This document shows, piece after piece, positions 33,706-45,492 of a stretch of 64,000 bases of DNA. The notes beneath the pieces were generated by a model. It did no database searches. It was not told the DNA's origin and saw only the letters and a list, made by a program, of their open reading frames with translations. A program made the position numbers and the translations under genes. How positions within the stretch are numbered: the first letter of the stretch is position 1; every line of letters starts with the position of its first letter. Origin of the DNA: Aristolochia californica. Lineage: Eukaryota; Streptophyta; Magnoliopsida; Piperales; Aristolochiaceae. Location of the stretch: NCBI GenBank assembly GCA_029961685.1, contig JARWKL010000012.1, positions 17,035,227 through 17,099,226 of the forward strand. Direction: 5' to 3'.

Positions 33706-35802
33706 TGTGCCATGGTTTCTACTCAATTCAATACCACTATAAAAGTCGTTCAATCAAATAATGTTATGGAATATATGTCAGGCAATTTTGACTTCTTTGT
33801 GAAAATAAAGGAATTATTCACCAAACCTCTTGTGTCTACATACCCCAACAAAATGGTATGGCTGAAAGAAAGAATCACCACCTCTTTGAGGTTGCACGGG
33901 CCCTTCTACTATATATGCATGAGGCTCACTTCTATTGGCCACATGCCATTCTTACGACCTGTTTTCTTAACAATAGTTTATCTTCTATTTTTAATGGTGA
34001 CACTCCTTATTCATATCTTTTTTCTTGATGATGACATGTTTTCCCTTCTGGTGTGAGCCTTTGGTTGTACGTGTATTATCCATGTCACCTCTCCTCATAC
34101 CACTAAATTGGATCCAAGAGCGCTTAAACGTATCTTCTTGGGGTACTCTCGTACTAAAAAATGGTGTGTATTATAGTATTTCTCTTTGGAAATATTTATG
34201 TTCAGAGATGTAACGTTCTTTAAAGAACAACCATTTTATTCACCTATAAGTGCTCCCCTTAGGTTCTCCTCTGCTACTGAGTTCTCGTAGCCTATTGTGC
34301 CCATTGATGACTCCACATCTCCAAGGCACGATGACATATCTCTTCAGCCCCCTAAGGCCATGGCTAATACCTCACCTGTGACTTCTTCAAATTTTCATGA
34401 GGTAAGTTCTCCTCCTCATGTGTTTGGTCCTCCATTTGATACTCATCTGATCACTCTCCACAAAGAGCCTCAGTCTTGCACTCGACCGTCTACATCTCAC
34501 CCCATATCTCAATTTGTATCTACTCATTGCTTATCTCCATCATGTTATCATTTTCTTACTTCTATTCCTCAGTCTTATCAGGAGCCCCTCCAGTATCCAG
34601 TATGGAAAGCGGCTATAGACATAGAAATGGCGCCCCTTTATGAGAATTAGACATGGCAAGTTGTTCCTCTTCCATCTGACAAACAATAGGTGGGTTGTAT
34701 GTGGGTTTTTTACGGTGAAGCATAATATGGATGGTTATGTGGCCAATCTTAAAGCATGTCTTGTGGCTAAAGGCTATACTCAGTGCTACGGGGTTGATTA
34801 TGAGGGGACGTTCTCACTTGTTGCCAAGCTTAATTCGATGCGCCTTTTACTCTCTCTAGCTGTGAATTCTCGATGGTCGATTTATTGGCTCGATGTAAAA
34901 CATATCTTCCTTAATGATGATATGAAGGAGGAGATATATATGAAGTAACCACCTGACTCGGTGCTCCTAAAATATTTCCTTTGTATTGAGGTTCCTCAAT
35001 CCAAACATGGCATATTTCTCACAAAGAAAATATGTATTTGACTTACTCAGAGACACAGGAATGATGGGATGTCGTCCTACAGACACGCCCATGGATACAA
35101 ATAGAAAATTATGTGTTGGTTCTAGAGAGGAAGTTGATGTGGGCAAATATCAAAGGTTAGTCGGGAAGTTGATTTATCTTATTGTGACGAGATCGGATAT
35201 TTCCTTTGCGGTTAGTCAATACATGCATAGACCCAAAATTTCTCCTTAGTAGACATTAGAAAGGATCCTTAGATACTTGAAAAAGTCTCCAGTACAAGGA
35301 CTTCTATACAAATGGCATGGATACCTTAAAATTGAAGGTTTTGCTTATGTAGAATGGATTGGATCTCCCGATGACAGAAAGTCCACTTTAGGATATTGTA
35401 CTCTAGTTGGAGGCAACCTAGTGACTTAGAAAAATAACAAACAAAATGTAGTTTCAAAATCATGTGTTGAAGCTTAGTATTAAGTTATGGCATATGTAGT
35501 AAGTGAGCTCTTAGTAGAGTTGGGGTTCAACCACAGAGGACCTATGAAACCCCACTGTGATAGTCAAGCTGCAATCCACATTGCCTCCAACCTAATATTT
35601 CACAAGAGAACTAGGCATATTGAAGTGGACTATCACTTTATTAGAGCAATGCTGCAAGCATGAATTATATGTCTTACACATGTTTCTTTTCACAGTTAAG
35701 TTGCTGATATACTCACAAAACCGATCAACTCAAAAGTTTTCTCCACTACATACACCAAGTTGGGCATATATGATGTCTTTTCACCACTAGCTTGAGAGAG
35801 AG
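33706..35802 (+). pseudogene. Copia integrase-RT-RNase H remnant
   Basis: Integrase core traces (VVQSNNVMEYMSGNF, then TPQQNGMAERKN-equivalent in a shifted frame, and FGCVSFVH), the linker (34297-34650, FDTHLITLHKEPQSCTRPS and SIPQSYQEPLQYPVWKAA), RT entry (34640-34948, LVAKGYTQCYGVDYEGTFS, LDVKHIFLNDDMKEEIYMK), then an abrupt jump to LKYFLCIEV (about 34968). The ~80-90 residues with the YVDD box are therefore deleted. Further: MGCRPTDTPMDTNRKLC, YQRLVGKLIYL, and RNase H ([32 protein letters not shown]). Ends in the tail before the LTR at 35803. Numerous stops. Confidence 0.88.
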
Positions 35803-36167
35803 TGTTGGAAGATATGGTCAAGCTTAAATGGTATTATTGTAATAATCCTTCTATTTTTTACTCTTATTCACACCTATTAGGGTGAATGGTGTACTTATAA
35901 TTGATGTATTCATGACCACTATAAATAAAGCTTAAGGGGGAGGATTCGGTCATTCAACACAACCCTAAACTCCCCTCCTCCTCTCTAGTCATCCTCTTCT
36001 TTTCTTCTTCTCTTGTGCTCTTCTTCTTCTTCTTTCTTCTCTCCTGCTCTCCTTCTCTCCGTCTTCCTCTCCTTCTTTCTTCTCTCCTGCTCTCCTTCTC
36101 TCCGTCTTCCTCTCCTTCATCGCATGTGGCCTTCAAGCTCAGAGATGATGGAGTCTTGAAAACAACA
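35803..36167 (+). repeat. Copia LTR (family A) following 33706-35802
   Basis: 365 bp, TGTTGGAAGATATGG...aaaacaaca. TATA box ctataaata at 35929-35937, pyrimidine-rich 3' part containing a 43-bp tandem duplication (36031-36116). No 5' partner LTR is visible, so the element is 5'-truncated. Confidence 0.85.
36031..36116. repeat. 43-bp tandem duplication, pyrimidine-rich
   Basis: The unit tctttcttctctcctgctct... occurs twice, starting at 36031 and 36074. The minus-strand Arg/Glu-rich frame here is an artefact of composition. Confidence 0.9.
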
Positions 36168-36943
36168 GACATGAATAATACATTTAAGTGAGCTTTGGAG
36201 CAAGTTTTGGAATAAAGCCAAGAGTTGTTGAAGTCATAGAGAAGAATGTCATGAGAAAGATAAATCTATGAAGCATGAGAAGAAAGCTACAAGAAGTAGA
36301 ATTTGTAGATGAAGCTTGAACACAAAAGCAAGTAACAATCCCCTTGAAGTTTGAAGGCTCCTAGAAAAAAAAAAGTCTATAGAAAGACTCCTCCAAATGA
36401 TCCGTAAGAAGAGAAGAATCTCAAGGCATCAAGAGAAGTTTGGTCTAAAATTTTTGTAAGTGTACCTTTGAGAATAGCAACTCTCAAAAATAAATATTTT
36501 TCCTCAAAAAATGATTTTGGCACCCATGGAGTTTTTGAACTTGTGTTTCAAAAACCACATCTAAAACAATTATATTAGTGTACCTCCAAAGATTTTAAAA
36601 TCATTTCAAAGATTAATTTAAAACTCAAAACCCACTTTTTAGATACCTCTTAATCAACTGCAAAGAAGCGCATTTCTGTCTCAATCGATTGCACAAACGA
36701 ACATTTCTACCTCAATCGATTGAGCAAAGAAGCAACAAATTTGCAAGTCTCTCAATTGATTGAGAGGCTTGCCATTTTATTTCTTCTATGTTCAATCGAT
36801 TGAGGTAGAAATGTTCTTATGTGCATTCAATTAAGAGCTCTCATTCGATTTAGAGGTTTAAAATTTGCCCTCATTCGATTGAAATGTAATGTATAACATC
36901 AAACTAACATAAAACACTATAAATATATTAAAATTAAAATATA

Positions 36944-36988
<45 letters not shown>
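36168..36988. repeat. LTR-like fragment with CAATCGATTG palindromes and (TA)n end
   Basis: No gene. The sequence ctcaatcgattg and variants occur about seven times between 36690 and 36880 (36690, 36716, 36752, 36803 and weaker ones). The layout resembles the TGATCGATCA-rich middle of the SIRE-like LTRs, but with another palindrome. A (TA)n microsatellite ends it (about 36949-36988). Confidence 0.6.
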
Positions 36989-36995
<7 letters not shown>

Positions 36996-37011
36996 GTTGA
37001 AGGCTGATTCC

Positions 37012-37195
37012 AATATGAAAAATCATTTGGTACAAAAAGTTATCTCAATCGTCCGATCATGATTAATGGGTATCTTAGTCGTTCGATTAATGTTTATCTC
37101 AATCATCCGATCAATGACTATCTGAGACGTCCAATAGTGATTGAACGGGTGAGATAACTGTTTGATATATTTTGTACCAAATGTCTTTTCATATT
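37012..37195. mobile_element. MITE-like element, 184 bp, TIRs of about 35 bp
   Basis: Left end AATATGAAAAATCATTTGG (37012), right end ...CCAAATGTCTTTTCATATT (37195). The inverted ends match over ~35 bp with small gaps, including GGTACAAAA and GTTATCTCA. The interior has four degenerate ~28-bp units of the type tatctcaatcgtccgatca. No clear target duplication was found (flanks ggctgattcc / agataagcgg). It lies ~1.2 kb upstream of the receptor kinase start codon. Confidence 0.75.
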
Positions 37196-37229
37196 AGATA
37201 AGCGGTTTAATCAAGTTATCTCATGATGA

Positions 37230-37462
37230 TTTATGAGGGGACGACTACAAAATAGAGGGAGTTTTTGGTCATCTGCGTCGACCCAGATACTTGAGATTCC
37301 AGGGGTAAATTCTTTTGTAAATTTCTTCCCGTATCAAGTATAAGTATCAAGTATCGACTCTTCTTCCTCCCTGATTCCAATACTTCGGGACTCGTTTCTC
37401 TTATCGAATTCAAATCCTTTCTTCTCGAATCCCCGTTACATTTACATTTACGAGTCTTTCTC

Positions 37463-37506
<44 letters not shown>

Positions 37507-38431
37507 CCCTTCGAAAAACATTCGGCTGATGGCGCTATCTACGAAATTCAGTTACAGTGTCGACTGAGGTGCGAAATCAGCCCGGCCTTCTTTTCTTGTT
37601 TGGGGATTTTCTTGTTGGGACTTCGGAAAGATCAGCTAAACTTGGCTGAGCCTGAGATCGACCGCTGTCACAGTTGGTAACATGTTCTTAAGTTTTCCGA
37701 GTGAACGTCTTTGAACTCTGAAAAGGAGGTTCATGCGTGGGTGCTGCTGTGAACAAGTGGAAGTTTCTTTTGGGTGGAGATGGGAAGTAGAAATATGGGT
37801 TTTCTCCTTTCATTGGAGATCGTTGGATTAACCATTTTTTAATCAGCTCCATCTTCCTGTATGGGAATGAATATTTGAAGTGGGAGAGTTGGTGAGTTGA
37901 GATCAGTCGCGCGCAGATCTGCAGGTAATAAGATTCAAGTACAGTTGTATATCGATTAATTTTGTTTTGGTTGCGGAAATGAAAGCGTTAAGAATGAAAT
38001 GAAAGAGGTTCTTGAATTTTGCGGAAATCCCTTCATTGAAACGGATAAATTTACCTTCTTATCTGCAGATTTTTTAGTTATTTAGTGTATTGTTTTTTAA
38101 TTATTAAATATTGTAAGAACTCAATTTATGGAGTGGATCGCCTGGAAGCCATGGGGAGAAGATAAAGATAATTTCATGGATGGCGTCTTCATCTTGACTT
38201 CCTCTCTCCTTCATTTTCCCTTTTTTTTAATTCCTTTTTTACTTTCTGTTTTTTTTATTATTTACTTGTTCTCTTTGGCTCCTCTCGTTTCTAGATCTCA
38301 ACGTCTCAATTCTCAACAGTAAATCTGATTTCAAGTTTTCTTGCCATATATAAAAAATTAAAGCAGGTGAAGACGTGACGTTCCTCTCGTCTCGGCGGTT
38401 CATATTGATTACTGATTTCGTTTCGGGCCAA
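37230..38431 (+). promoter_or_regulatory. Promoter/5' UTR region of the receptor kinase, with CT tract and likely intron
   Basis: A (CT)n tract (37466-37503) lies about 930 bp before the start codon; such tracts are common in plant 5' UTRs. A good donor (ctgcag|gtaataag, 37925) and acceptor (aagcag|gtgaag, 38366) predict a 442-nt 5'-UTR intron. Splicing would remove the short upstream frame 38128-38322. The transcription start is not determinable from sequence alone. Confidence 0.55.
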
Positions 38432-41343
38432 ATGAGAAATTTCGGCCTGGCCTTTAGACCCGACCGCCTGCCTTTCCTGTTGGCGCTTCTTTCCCTCTTA
38501 CCCCTTTTCCCGCCATCCCAGCCTCTGCTGAGTACGAGTGAGACGGAGACCCAGGCGCTGCTCTTGTTCAAAACACACATCACCGACCCTCTCGGAATCA
38601 TCCAAAACTGGGATGCCTCTCAACCTCCCTGCCGCTTCCATGGCATCTCTTGCGACCCGGGAAATGGTCTTGTCATTCAAATCTCTCTTGCCAGTGCTTC
38701 TCTATCTGGGGATCTCTCCGCCTCCGCTATCTATTTCCTCAACCTTACTGCCCTTCGCCATCTTGATCTTTCCGACAATCAATTCTCTGGTCAGTTCCCC
38801 AAATGGATCGGAGATTTGAGACGCTTGACTTTCTTGGACCTCTCCTTGAATCGGTTTGATGAAGGGTACATCCCGGACAGTATTGGGAATCTCAAGAATT
38901 TGACTTCCATTTGTTTGGCGGGCTGCAATCTCAGAGGCGTCATCCCTTCTTCCGTTTTTGACCTCAAGTTGCTCCAGAGCTTGGACTTCTCTATGAACAA
39001 GTTGTCGGGTGAGTTTCCCAAGCGGATTGTTGACTTACTTAATCTTAATAAGATTGAGCTCTACTCCAACAACTTCACCGGAGAGATCCCCCCAGGGTTT
39101 GCAAATCTCACCCTCCTTCGTGAATTGGATATCTCTAGGAACCTCATCTCGGGAGAACTCTCTCCTGAAATTGGAAATTTGAAAAACTTGGTGGTTTTTG
39201 AATTGTTCTCGAACAACTTCACTGGAGAAATCCCCCCTGGATTTGGTGATCTGCACCATCTTGTTGGGTTTTCTATTTATGAAAACCGGTTTTCAGGGGG
39301 GTTTCCTGCCAATTTTGGCCGGTACGCACCACTTCAAGACTTTGACATATCTGAGAATCACTTCTCAGGGGAGTTTCCCAAGTACCTGTGTGAAAATGGT
39401 AAATTACAGAATCTGCTTGCCTTGAGTAATGGATTTTCTGGCCACTTGCCAGATACGTATTCCAGATGCAAGACATTGAAGAGGTTCAGAATCAGTCTAA
39501 ACAACTTGAGTGGGAGAATTGCAGATGGGATTTGGGACCTACCCAATGCAGATATTATAGATTTTGCAGATAACAAATTTTCTGGAGGGATTCCGCCAGA
39601 CATTGGGAATTCACGTAACCTAACTCAATTGTTTTTACAAAACAATAAGTTTTCAGCCGAGCTTCCCATGGAAATAGGCAACGTGATCCAGCTACAAAAA
39701 CTTTCTGCTAATAATAATTCATTTTATGGTAAGATACCTTCTGAAATTGGGAACTTGAACCATTTGACGTCATTGCTTTTGGATCATAATTCCTTAACTG
39801 GGTCAATCCCATCAAACCTCAGCAGATGCACCAAATTGGTTACCTTGAATTTGGCAGAAAACTCTTTGACTGGTAGCATCCCAGAGAAGCTCTCCATGCT
39901 CTACTCTTTGAACTCTTTAAATCTGTCTCAGAACTTTCTTACAGGCTCAATCCCAGAGGATTTACAGAATCTTAAGCTAAGCTCTATTGACTTCTCCAGA
40001 AACCAATTATCGGGCAGACTTCCTTCAGAACTCCTAATCATAGGTGGGGATTTAGCTTTTTCTCATAATACTGGGCTTTGTATTGACAAAAAAATTCGAA
40101 ATCAGAGAAATTCTGCCATTCGCATCTGCACTCAAAATGGAGATCCCAAGAAAACTGTAGAAAAGAGACTGCTCCTAGTCTGCATCATCTCACTGGTTTT
40201 GATTGTTATTATGTTTGCACTCATTCTTGCAAAATACCTTAATTCTAAGCTAAATGACTCTTCTCAAGAAGGCAATTTGGAAGGTAGGCTGGAAAAAGAC
40301 CTGAGATCACATCTCAAATCTTTTCACCAAATGGAATTTGATATAGAAGAGATATCCAATGTGGAAGAGGACAAATTGATAGGGAGCGGAGGCACAGGTA
40401 AAGTGTATCGTGTAGACATGAAGGCAAATGGTGGTACATTTGCCGTGAAACGGTTCTGGAAAGGAAATGAAGTTAAAGTTTTGGCAGCAGAAATAGAGAT
40501 CTTAGGGAAAATTAGGCATCGAAATATACTGAAACTTTATGCTTGCCTTACTAGAGAGGGGTCCAATTTCCTGGTTTTTGAGTATATGCCTAATGGCAAT
40601 CTCTTTGAAGCCATTAGAAGGAAAATGAAAAACGAGCAGCCAGAACTGGACTGGGCAAGGCGGTACAGAGCTGCTCTTGGGGCTGCAAAGGGCATTGCTT
40701 ACCTTCACCATGACTGCTCTCCAGCCATTATTCATAGAGATATAAAGTCCACCAACATTTTGCTAGATGAAGAGTATGAAGCAAAAATTGCTGATTTTGG
40801 CATTGCAAGGATTATCATGGAGTCTTCCACTGGTTCTGAGGCAAGCTGCTTTGCAGGCACGCATGGTTATATTGCACCTGGTTAGTTTCAAAAGTACTCG
40901 GTCTGAAAATGTGATTTTTTTTTTCTTTTCTTTGTCTTATGCCTCTGTATATTAATGTGGATTAATTCGTTATGAACCTTTGCTTTTCTTTCTTTGCTCT
41001 TTCATCTCCAGAACTGGCATATTCCATGAAGGTGACTGAAAAGATTGATGTCTACAGTTTTGGTGTTGTCCTCCTTGAACTAATAACTGGGCAGAGTCCA
41101 TTGGAACTTGAGTTTGGTGAATCAAAAGATATTGTACATTGGATTTCTTCTCAACTTGATGACAAGAAAAAAGTGATGGCTGTTCTGGATGCAAGGGTTT
41201 CAGCTTCTTGTGAAGAACACATGATAAAGGTTCTGAAGATCGCTCTACTTTGCACAAGTAAGCTGCCCTCTCTGCGACCCACAATGAGAGAGGTAGTGAA
41301 CATGCTTCATGATGCAGATCCATCCACTTCTAGAATGGGATAG
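38432..41343 (+). CDS. CEPR2: LRR receptor-like kinase, CEPR2 type (CEP-peptide receptor family)
   Basis: Two exons, 38432-40880 and 41012-41343 (intron gttag...ccag, splitting the Glu codon of GYIAPE); 926 residues. The start is the first in-frame ATG; the longer open frame from 38375 begins with GTG. Order: signal peptide (1 to ~34, [20 protein letters not shown]), LRR N-cap with Cys pair (CRFHGISC, ~66-73), about 19 LRRs (to ~540), a Cys near 550, one transmembrane helix (~580-602), a Ser/Thr kinase with glycine loop [12 protein letters not shown] (~650), Lys673, HRD 768-770, DFG 788-790 and GYIAPE. It is an RD kinase with all key residues. In Arabidopsis CEPR2 sits in the plasma membrane and perceives CEP peptides in nitrogen and growth signalling. 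The match [19 protein letters not shown] to CEPR2 supports this over CEPR1. About 50 residues (two LRRs after the N-cap) are missing compared with Arabidopsis CEPR2. No frame damage; likely functional. Confidence 0.93.
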
Positions 41344-42400
41344 AGCATGTGGTGAGTAAATATTGATATTTTGAGTTTTGTTGTTGGTGAACTCTGATTT
41401 AGACTTGGAGACATGGGATATTCTATACTCTTCAGCGAGTGTCATGCATATGTGTTCTATAGCAATGTGCTATAATAGTAAAAAGAGAATCAGGAAATAT
41501 CCAGATGCACCCACAGTTATGCGTTTCCTTATTAGTGCTCCAGCAGATTAATTTTTGCAGGCATTCATCTGCACAGGATACTGACTTGTCTTTTATGATG
41601 TTGTCTAACTGGGTTTTCTGAACTCTCTCTTTGTTCTGTTCTTATAGATCGATTCCCTTAGAACAGAGTGTTGTCATCTGATGGGTGCAAGGAATGAGCT
41701 CAAAGTTGCATTTCCATTTTAAGTTGCTTTTCAGGGATATGAAAGCTAGCCAAGTCTTTTAGATTTTGTAAATCTTTGTAATGTGTAATTCAGGTGTTTT
41801 CCCAAAATGTTATAACGTTGTTAATTAGTAGAAGCCCAAGAAAGCTGTTTTTTTGTGTTTTATCCATGTTTTCGGGCTTGTTTGTAACTGTGAGAACTAA
41901 TAGGAAAAGTGCATGTAGGAGAACCGGAAGGCTTCCAATATTCGTGCCATTTTCTTATTGAAAGAATTTTCGACATTGATTTTCTTCCTCCAAAGGTTTT
42001 ATATGTTCCAGGATAACCAAATTAAAACCAGTTTTCTAGCTCTTGAGGTCTTAAACAACTGGAAAATGATTGCATTTTCTGTTGACTTGAAGAGGACAAA
42101 ACTTCCTTTATTGAGTTTATATGTTTTGCAAAATAGAATAACCAAAATCGTTTTACATGTTGTTGAAACGAAGAACATTCATATCCAGACAAAAACAACA
42201 GAAAATTCTAAACAATCACTTGCTACAATTTGTTATTGTCTTAGACTTGATAAGTAATGCTGATAGCAATGCAGAGATGAGATCTGTATGAAAGAAGGAA
42301 TAATTTGTGGGCAGATATTTTAAAAAGATTACTCAGAACCTCACTTCAGCAAGTTGTCATAAACTAGCGATCAAGTATAATAATATATTGGAAGGTGCCT
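41344..42400. other. 3' UTR and downstream flank of the receptor kinase
   Basis: No further gene. A spliced 3' UTR or polyadenylation site could lie in 41344-41900. The + frame at 41958-42257 has no recognisable domain. AT-rich sequence without identifiable repeats continues to about 42400. Confidence 0.5.
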
Positions 42401-44125
42401 CTAACCGTGAGAACAACATGCTTAGTTGGGTTTGTGGTCACAAGTGCATAAAGTGATTTACTTGAGTCTTTATTTCTTTGGTATTTCTATGTTTGATATT
42501 TAAGTAAATTAATTATTCCTTTGTTTTATCATTCAGTTTCAAGGTGAGTCTATATTTAAGCTCTAGAGTTAAGTAAATTTAGTTAAATTGTATCTTAAAA
42601 GAGAACAAAATAAGAACCCAAGTCCATCTAAGTAAGATAAACCCAATTTTTAATTTAACCCTTAATTTTAAACTCTTCTTCTCTTCTAGCACTCCCCTTC
42701 AAGTTGGTGGAGCAAAGACATCATACACCCCCATCTTGGAGTATGTGCTTAAACTCTTTGATTCAACTGGCTTTGGAATATGTCGACAATTTTTCTTTGT
42801 GATGAAACATGTTCAAAGCTAATAATACTAACTAGTAGTTTTTCTCTAATGAAGTGATGTCATCACTTCAATATGCTTTGTTCTCTTATGAAAAACTATA
42901 TTAGAGGCAATATGGATAACAACTTGATTGTCACAATGGAGTTTCATTGGAATTTGTTTGCTTAAACCCAATTATGTGAGGAGAGACTTAATCCAAATTA
43001 GTTCACTCATTGTATGTGCCATAGTCCGGTATTCTACTTCTGCAGTAGATCTTACAACAATATTTTATTTTTATTTTTTTCAATTTGCCAGGTTTCCCCC
43101 AACTAGTGTACAATAGTGAGAGGTAGAGTTTCAATCTTCTAGATATCTTGCCCAATCAGCATCTAGAAAGCTCTCAATATTGATATGCCCGTGGCATTTG
43201 TATAGTAGTCCCTATCTAGGAGACTTCTTTAAGTATCGCAAAATCCATTCTAGTGCTTGTCCGTCAAAGTTTTGAGACTTCTAAGCATACTTACTACAAA
43301 TGAGATATTTATTCTAGTTACAGTAAGATATATTATTTTCCCTACTAGACTTTGATATTTTCGTACATCAACATCATCTCCAAAGCCATCACATAATTTT
43401 ACATTGGTGTCCATGGGAGTGTCTACAAGGTGACACCTCAACATTCATGTTTCATTGAGAAGATCAAACACATATTTTCTTTGTGGCAGGATGATTGCAT
43501 ACATTGATTGAATTTCCTCAATTCCAAGGAAATATTTGAGTAGTCCTAAAATCTTTTGGTTTAAGTTCCCCACAAAGGTGTTGTTTTACCTAAGTGACGC
43601 TTGCACGGTCACTTCCTATTATAATAATATCATCAACATACACAACTAGGAGAACAACCCCTTTCTCAGTATCTTTCACAAAAACAAGTGATCCACCATA
43701 CATCTAGTAAAGCCAATCCGAAGCAAAGTTCGACTAAATTTATTAAACCAAGCCCAATGGGACTATTTGAGACCATATAAAGTTTTTTTTGTAGTTTGTA
43801 CATGTACTCCCCCTCAACCACAAATCTATGTTGTTGATCCATATAAATTTTCTCTTTGATATCTCCATTTAAAAAAGGTATTTTTTGCATTGAGTTGAAA
43901 TAAGGACCATAGAAAACTGGTCGCCAAAGACAATAAGATCCTTACCTAATTTAATTTTACCACATGGGAGAATGATTCATCATAATTAATACCACAACAT
44001 TGAGTATAACCTTTGGCCACTAAGTAAGCTTTTAGCGAGCTATAGAACCATCGGGGTTATGTTTGGCTATAAAGACCCATTTGTAGCCCACTGTTTTTTT
44101 GTGTGGAGGGAGAGGAATCAGTTGT
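42400..44125 (-). pseudogene. Copia 3' half: RT and RNase H, with LTR start at 42691
   Basis: Read on the minus strand: RT entry QQQLIPLPPHKKTVGYKWVF (44125-44050), MQKIPFLNGDIKEKIYMDQQ (43890), [17 protein letters not shown] catalytic box near 43640, DTPMDTNVKLCDGFGDDVDV (43430), YQSLVGKIIYLTVTR, RNase H TAEVEYRTMAHTMSELIWI and HCDNQVVIHIAS (about 43040-42900), then the tail GVYDVFAPPT and the purine tract cttgaaggggagtg. The LTR begins TGCTAGAAGAG at 42691 (element orientation); its far end was not placed. It is closely similar to the copia copy at 5.2-6.9 kb. Many stops. Its 5' side is cut by the SIRE-like LTR at 44126. Confidence 0.85.
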
Positions 44126-45492
44126 TGTTGGCCTAGGTGGCTTCTCAAAAGGAGTTTGACTTGAGTATTTCAAATTAAAAGCTATATTAAGTCATGTAAA
44201 TAAACTATCATGAAAATTCATAATTTCAATGCAAAATAAACATTCTCACACCATAACACAAGGATATTTTTTTTATCGATATTCCCTAATGGTATTCACA
44301 GCCCAAGAACCCTTGCTTGGGAAATTCCAATATTTTAAAGCTCTAATAGCTGGAATTTAAACAAAGAGATTACGGCTGTCTTTAAGCCACGCATAACTCA
44401 ATACATGCTTTTACAATAACTATCTCCCAAAAAGATCGGTGCTAGATTCTAGCTCTAGTTGGCCCATTCTATCTAGATTGTAGAGTTTCTAGTTAAACAT
44501 TTCACAAATAAAAAATAGAAGAAAGGAAAACTTACACCCTTAACTTGGAGAGTTCCTTCTCCCCGAGAAATCCAAGCTTCCACTTTATTAGCAGCACAAT
44601 ATGGAGTGAGGGAGCTTGTTTAAAATGCAATGAAAGAAATGAATGGAAAAGGGTAATGAATTTTTCAAGGCTAAGGCTCACTCTTTCACTCTAAAGCACT
44701 TTTGAGAAGTTTTACAAGATTGAGAGAAAAGACTCAAAGGATTTGCTGATAAATGCTCATCTTTTATATGTGTGGTGTCCTCAAAATTTAAGTTGATCGA
44801 TCATTGCCAATGGATTGATCGATCAATTAAAATTCCCTCTTGTTGTGTAATGCAACTATGATCAATTAATGAACTTGTTATGATCGATCATGCTTTATGT
44901 TCTTGATTGCTAAAATTTTGTCTGATTGATCAATCGTGTGGGATGATTGATCATTCCATGTAAAATTTGTTTGCCTTGACAATATTGACCGGTCAATCAA
45001 CTATGGTTGAACGATTATGCTTTATAGTTTTGACCGACACACTAGTGGATGATTGATCATGGGTAGAGGTTGATCAATTATTCCAATGCTAGTTCAATTA
45101 AGTTGACTTTAAAAGCATGATAATGATTTTGTTTAAGTGCTCTAACATGTTCTAAGGGATGTTTATGATGTCTTTAAACATATTTATATGCAGTGTAGGA
45201 CCTAAAGCTCCATATTCACTATTATACTAAACATATGGAGTTTAAGAATTCTCTCTAACATTTGTGACTATGTTTTGACATATGACTTTTACATTTGAAG
45301 TCTAGTATTCTCATTGTCTTATTCCTTGTTGGTGCTTCTTCAAGAGATGTCCTTCAGTGATCCTTAAGGTCTTGAGTAGGCTTAATTGTTTTAAAGCTTT
45401 AGACCCTGAGATGCATTGACTTTTGAAGGTAAAATATCTGAAATACTTGGTGTGCAAATTGTTAGCTCTATTAAGTTTGTTATAATCAAAAG
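44126..45492 (-). repeat. SIRE-like LTR (44126-45260) with adjoining non-coding element sequence
   Basis: The LTR end ...aagccacctaggccaaca lies at 44126 and a plausible start TGTTAGAGAGAATTC at 45260 (1135 bp). The middle (44790-45090) has about eight TGATCGATCA-like palindromes. 45261-45492 (element orientation before the LTR) contains cttgaagaagcacc, which also occurs near 4100, and is probably the element's 3' untranslated part. The element is truncated at 45492 by the family-A LTR. Confidence 0.65.

Noticed and set aside
35954..36172. Lys/Arg/Glu-rich minus-strand frame
   Set aside because: Lies in the pyrimidine-rich end of a copia LTR with a 43-bp duplication; composition artefact.
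38375..38431. Upstream extension of the receptor kinase frame
   Set aside because: The extended start is GTG and adds 19 residues before a good signal peptide; the first ATG at 38432 fits better.
44126..45260. SIRE-like LTR as a solo LTR with duplication gttgt/tttgt
   Set aside because: The flanks differ at one base, and sequence to the right (45261-45492) resembles the element's own 3' interior, not the interrupted copia. More likely a truncated element.
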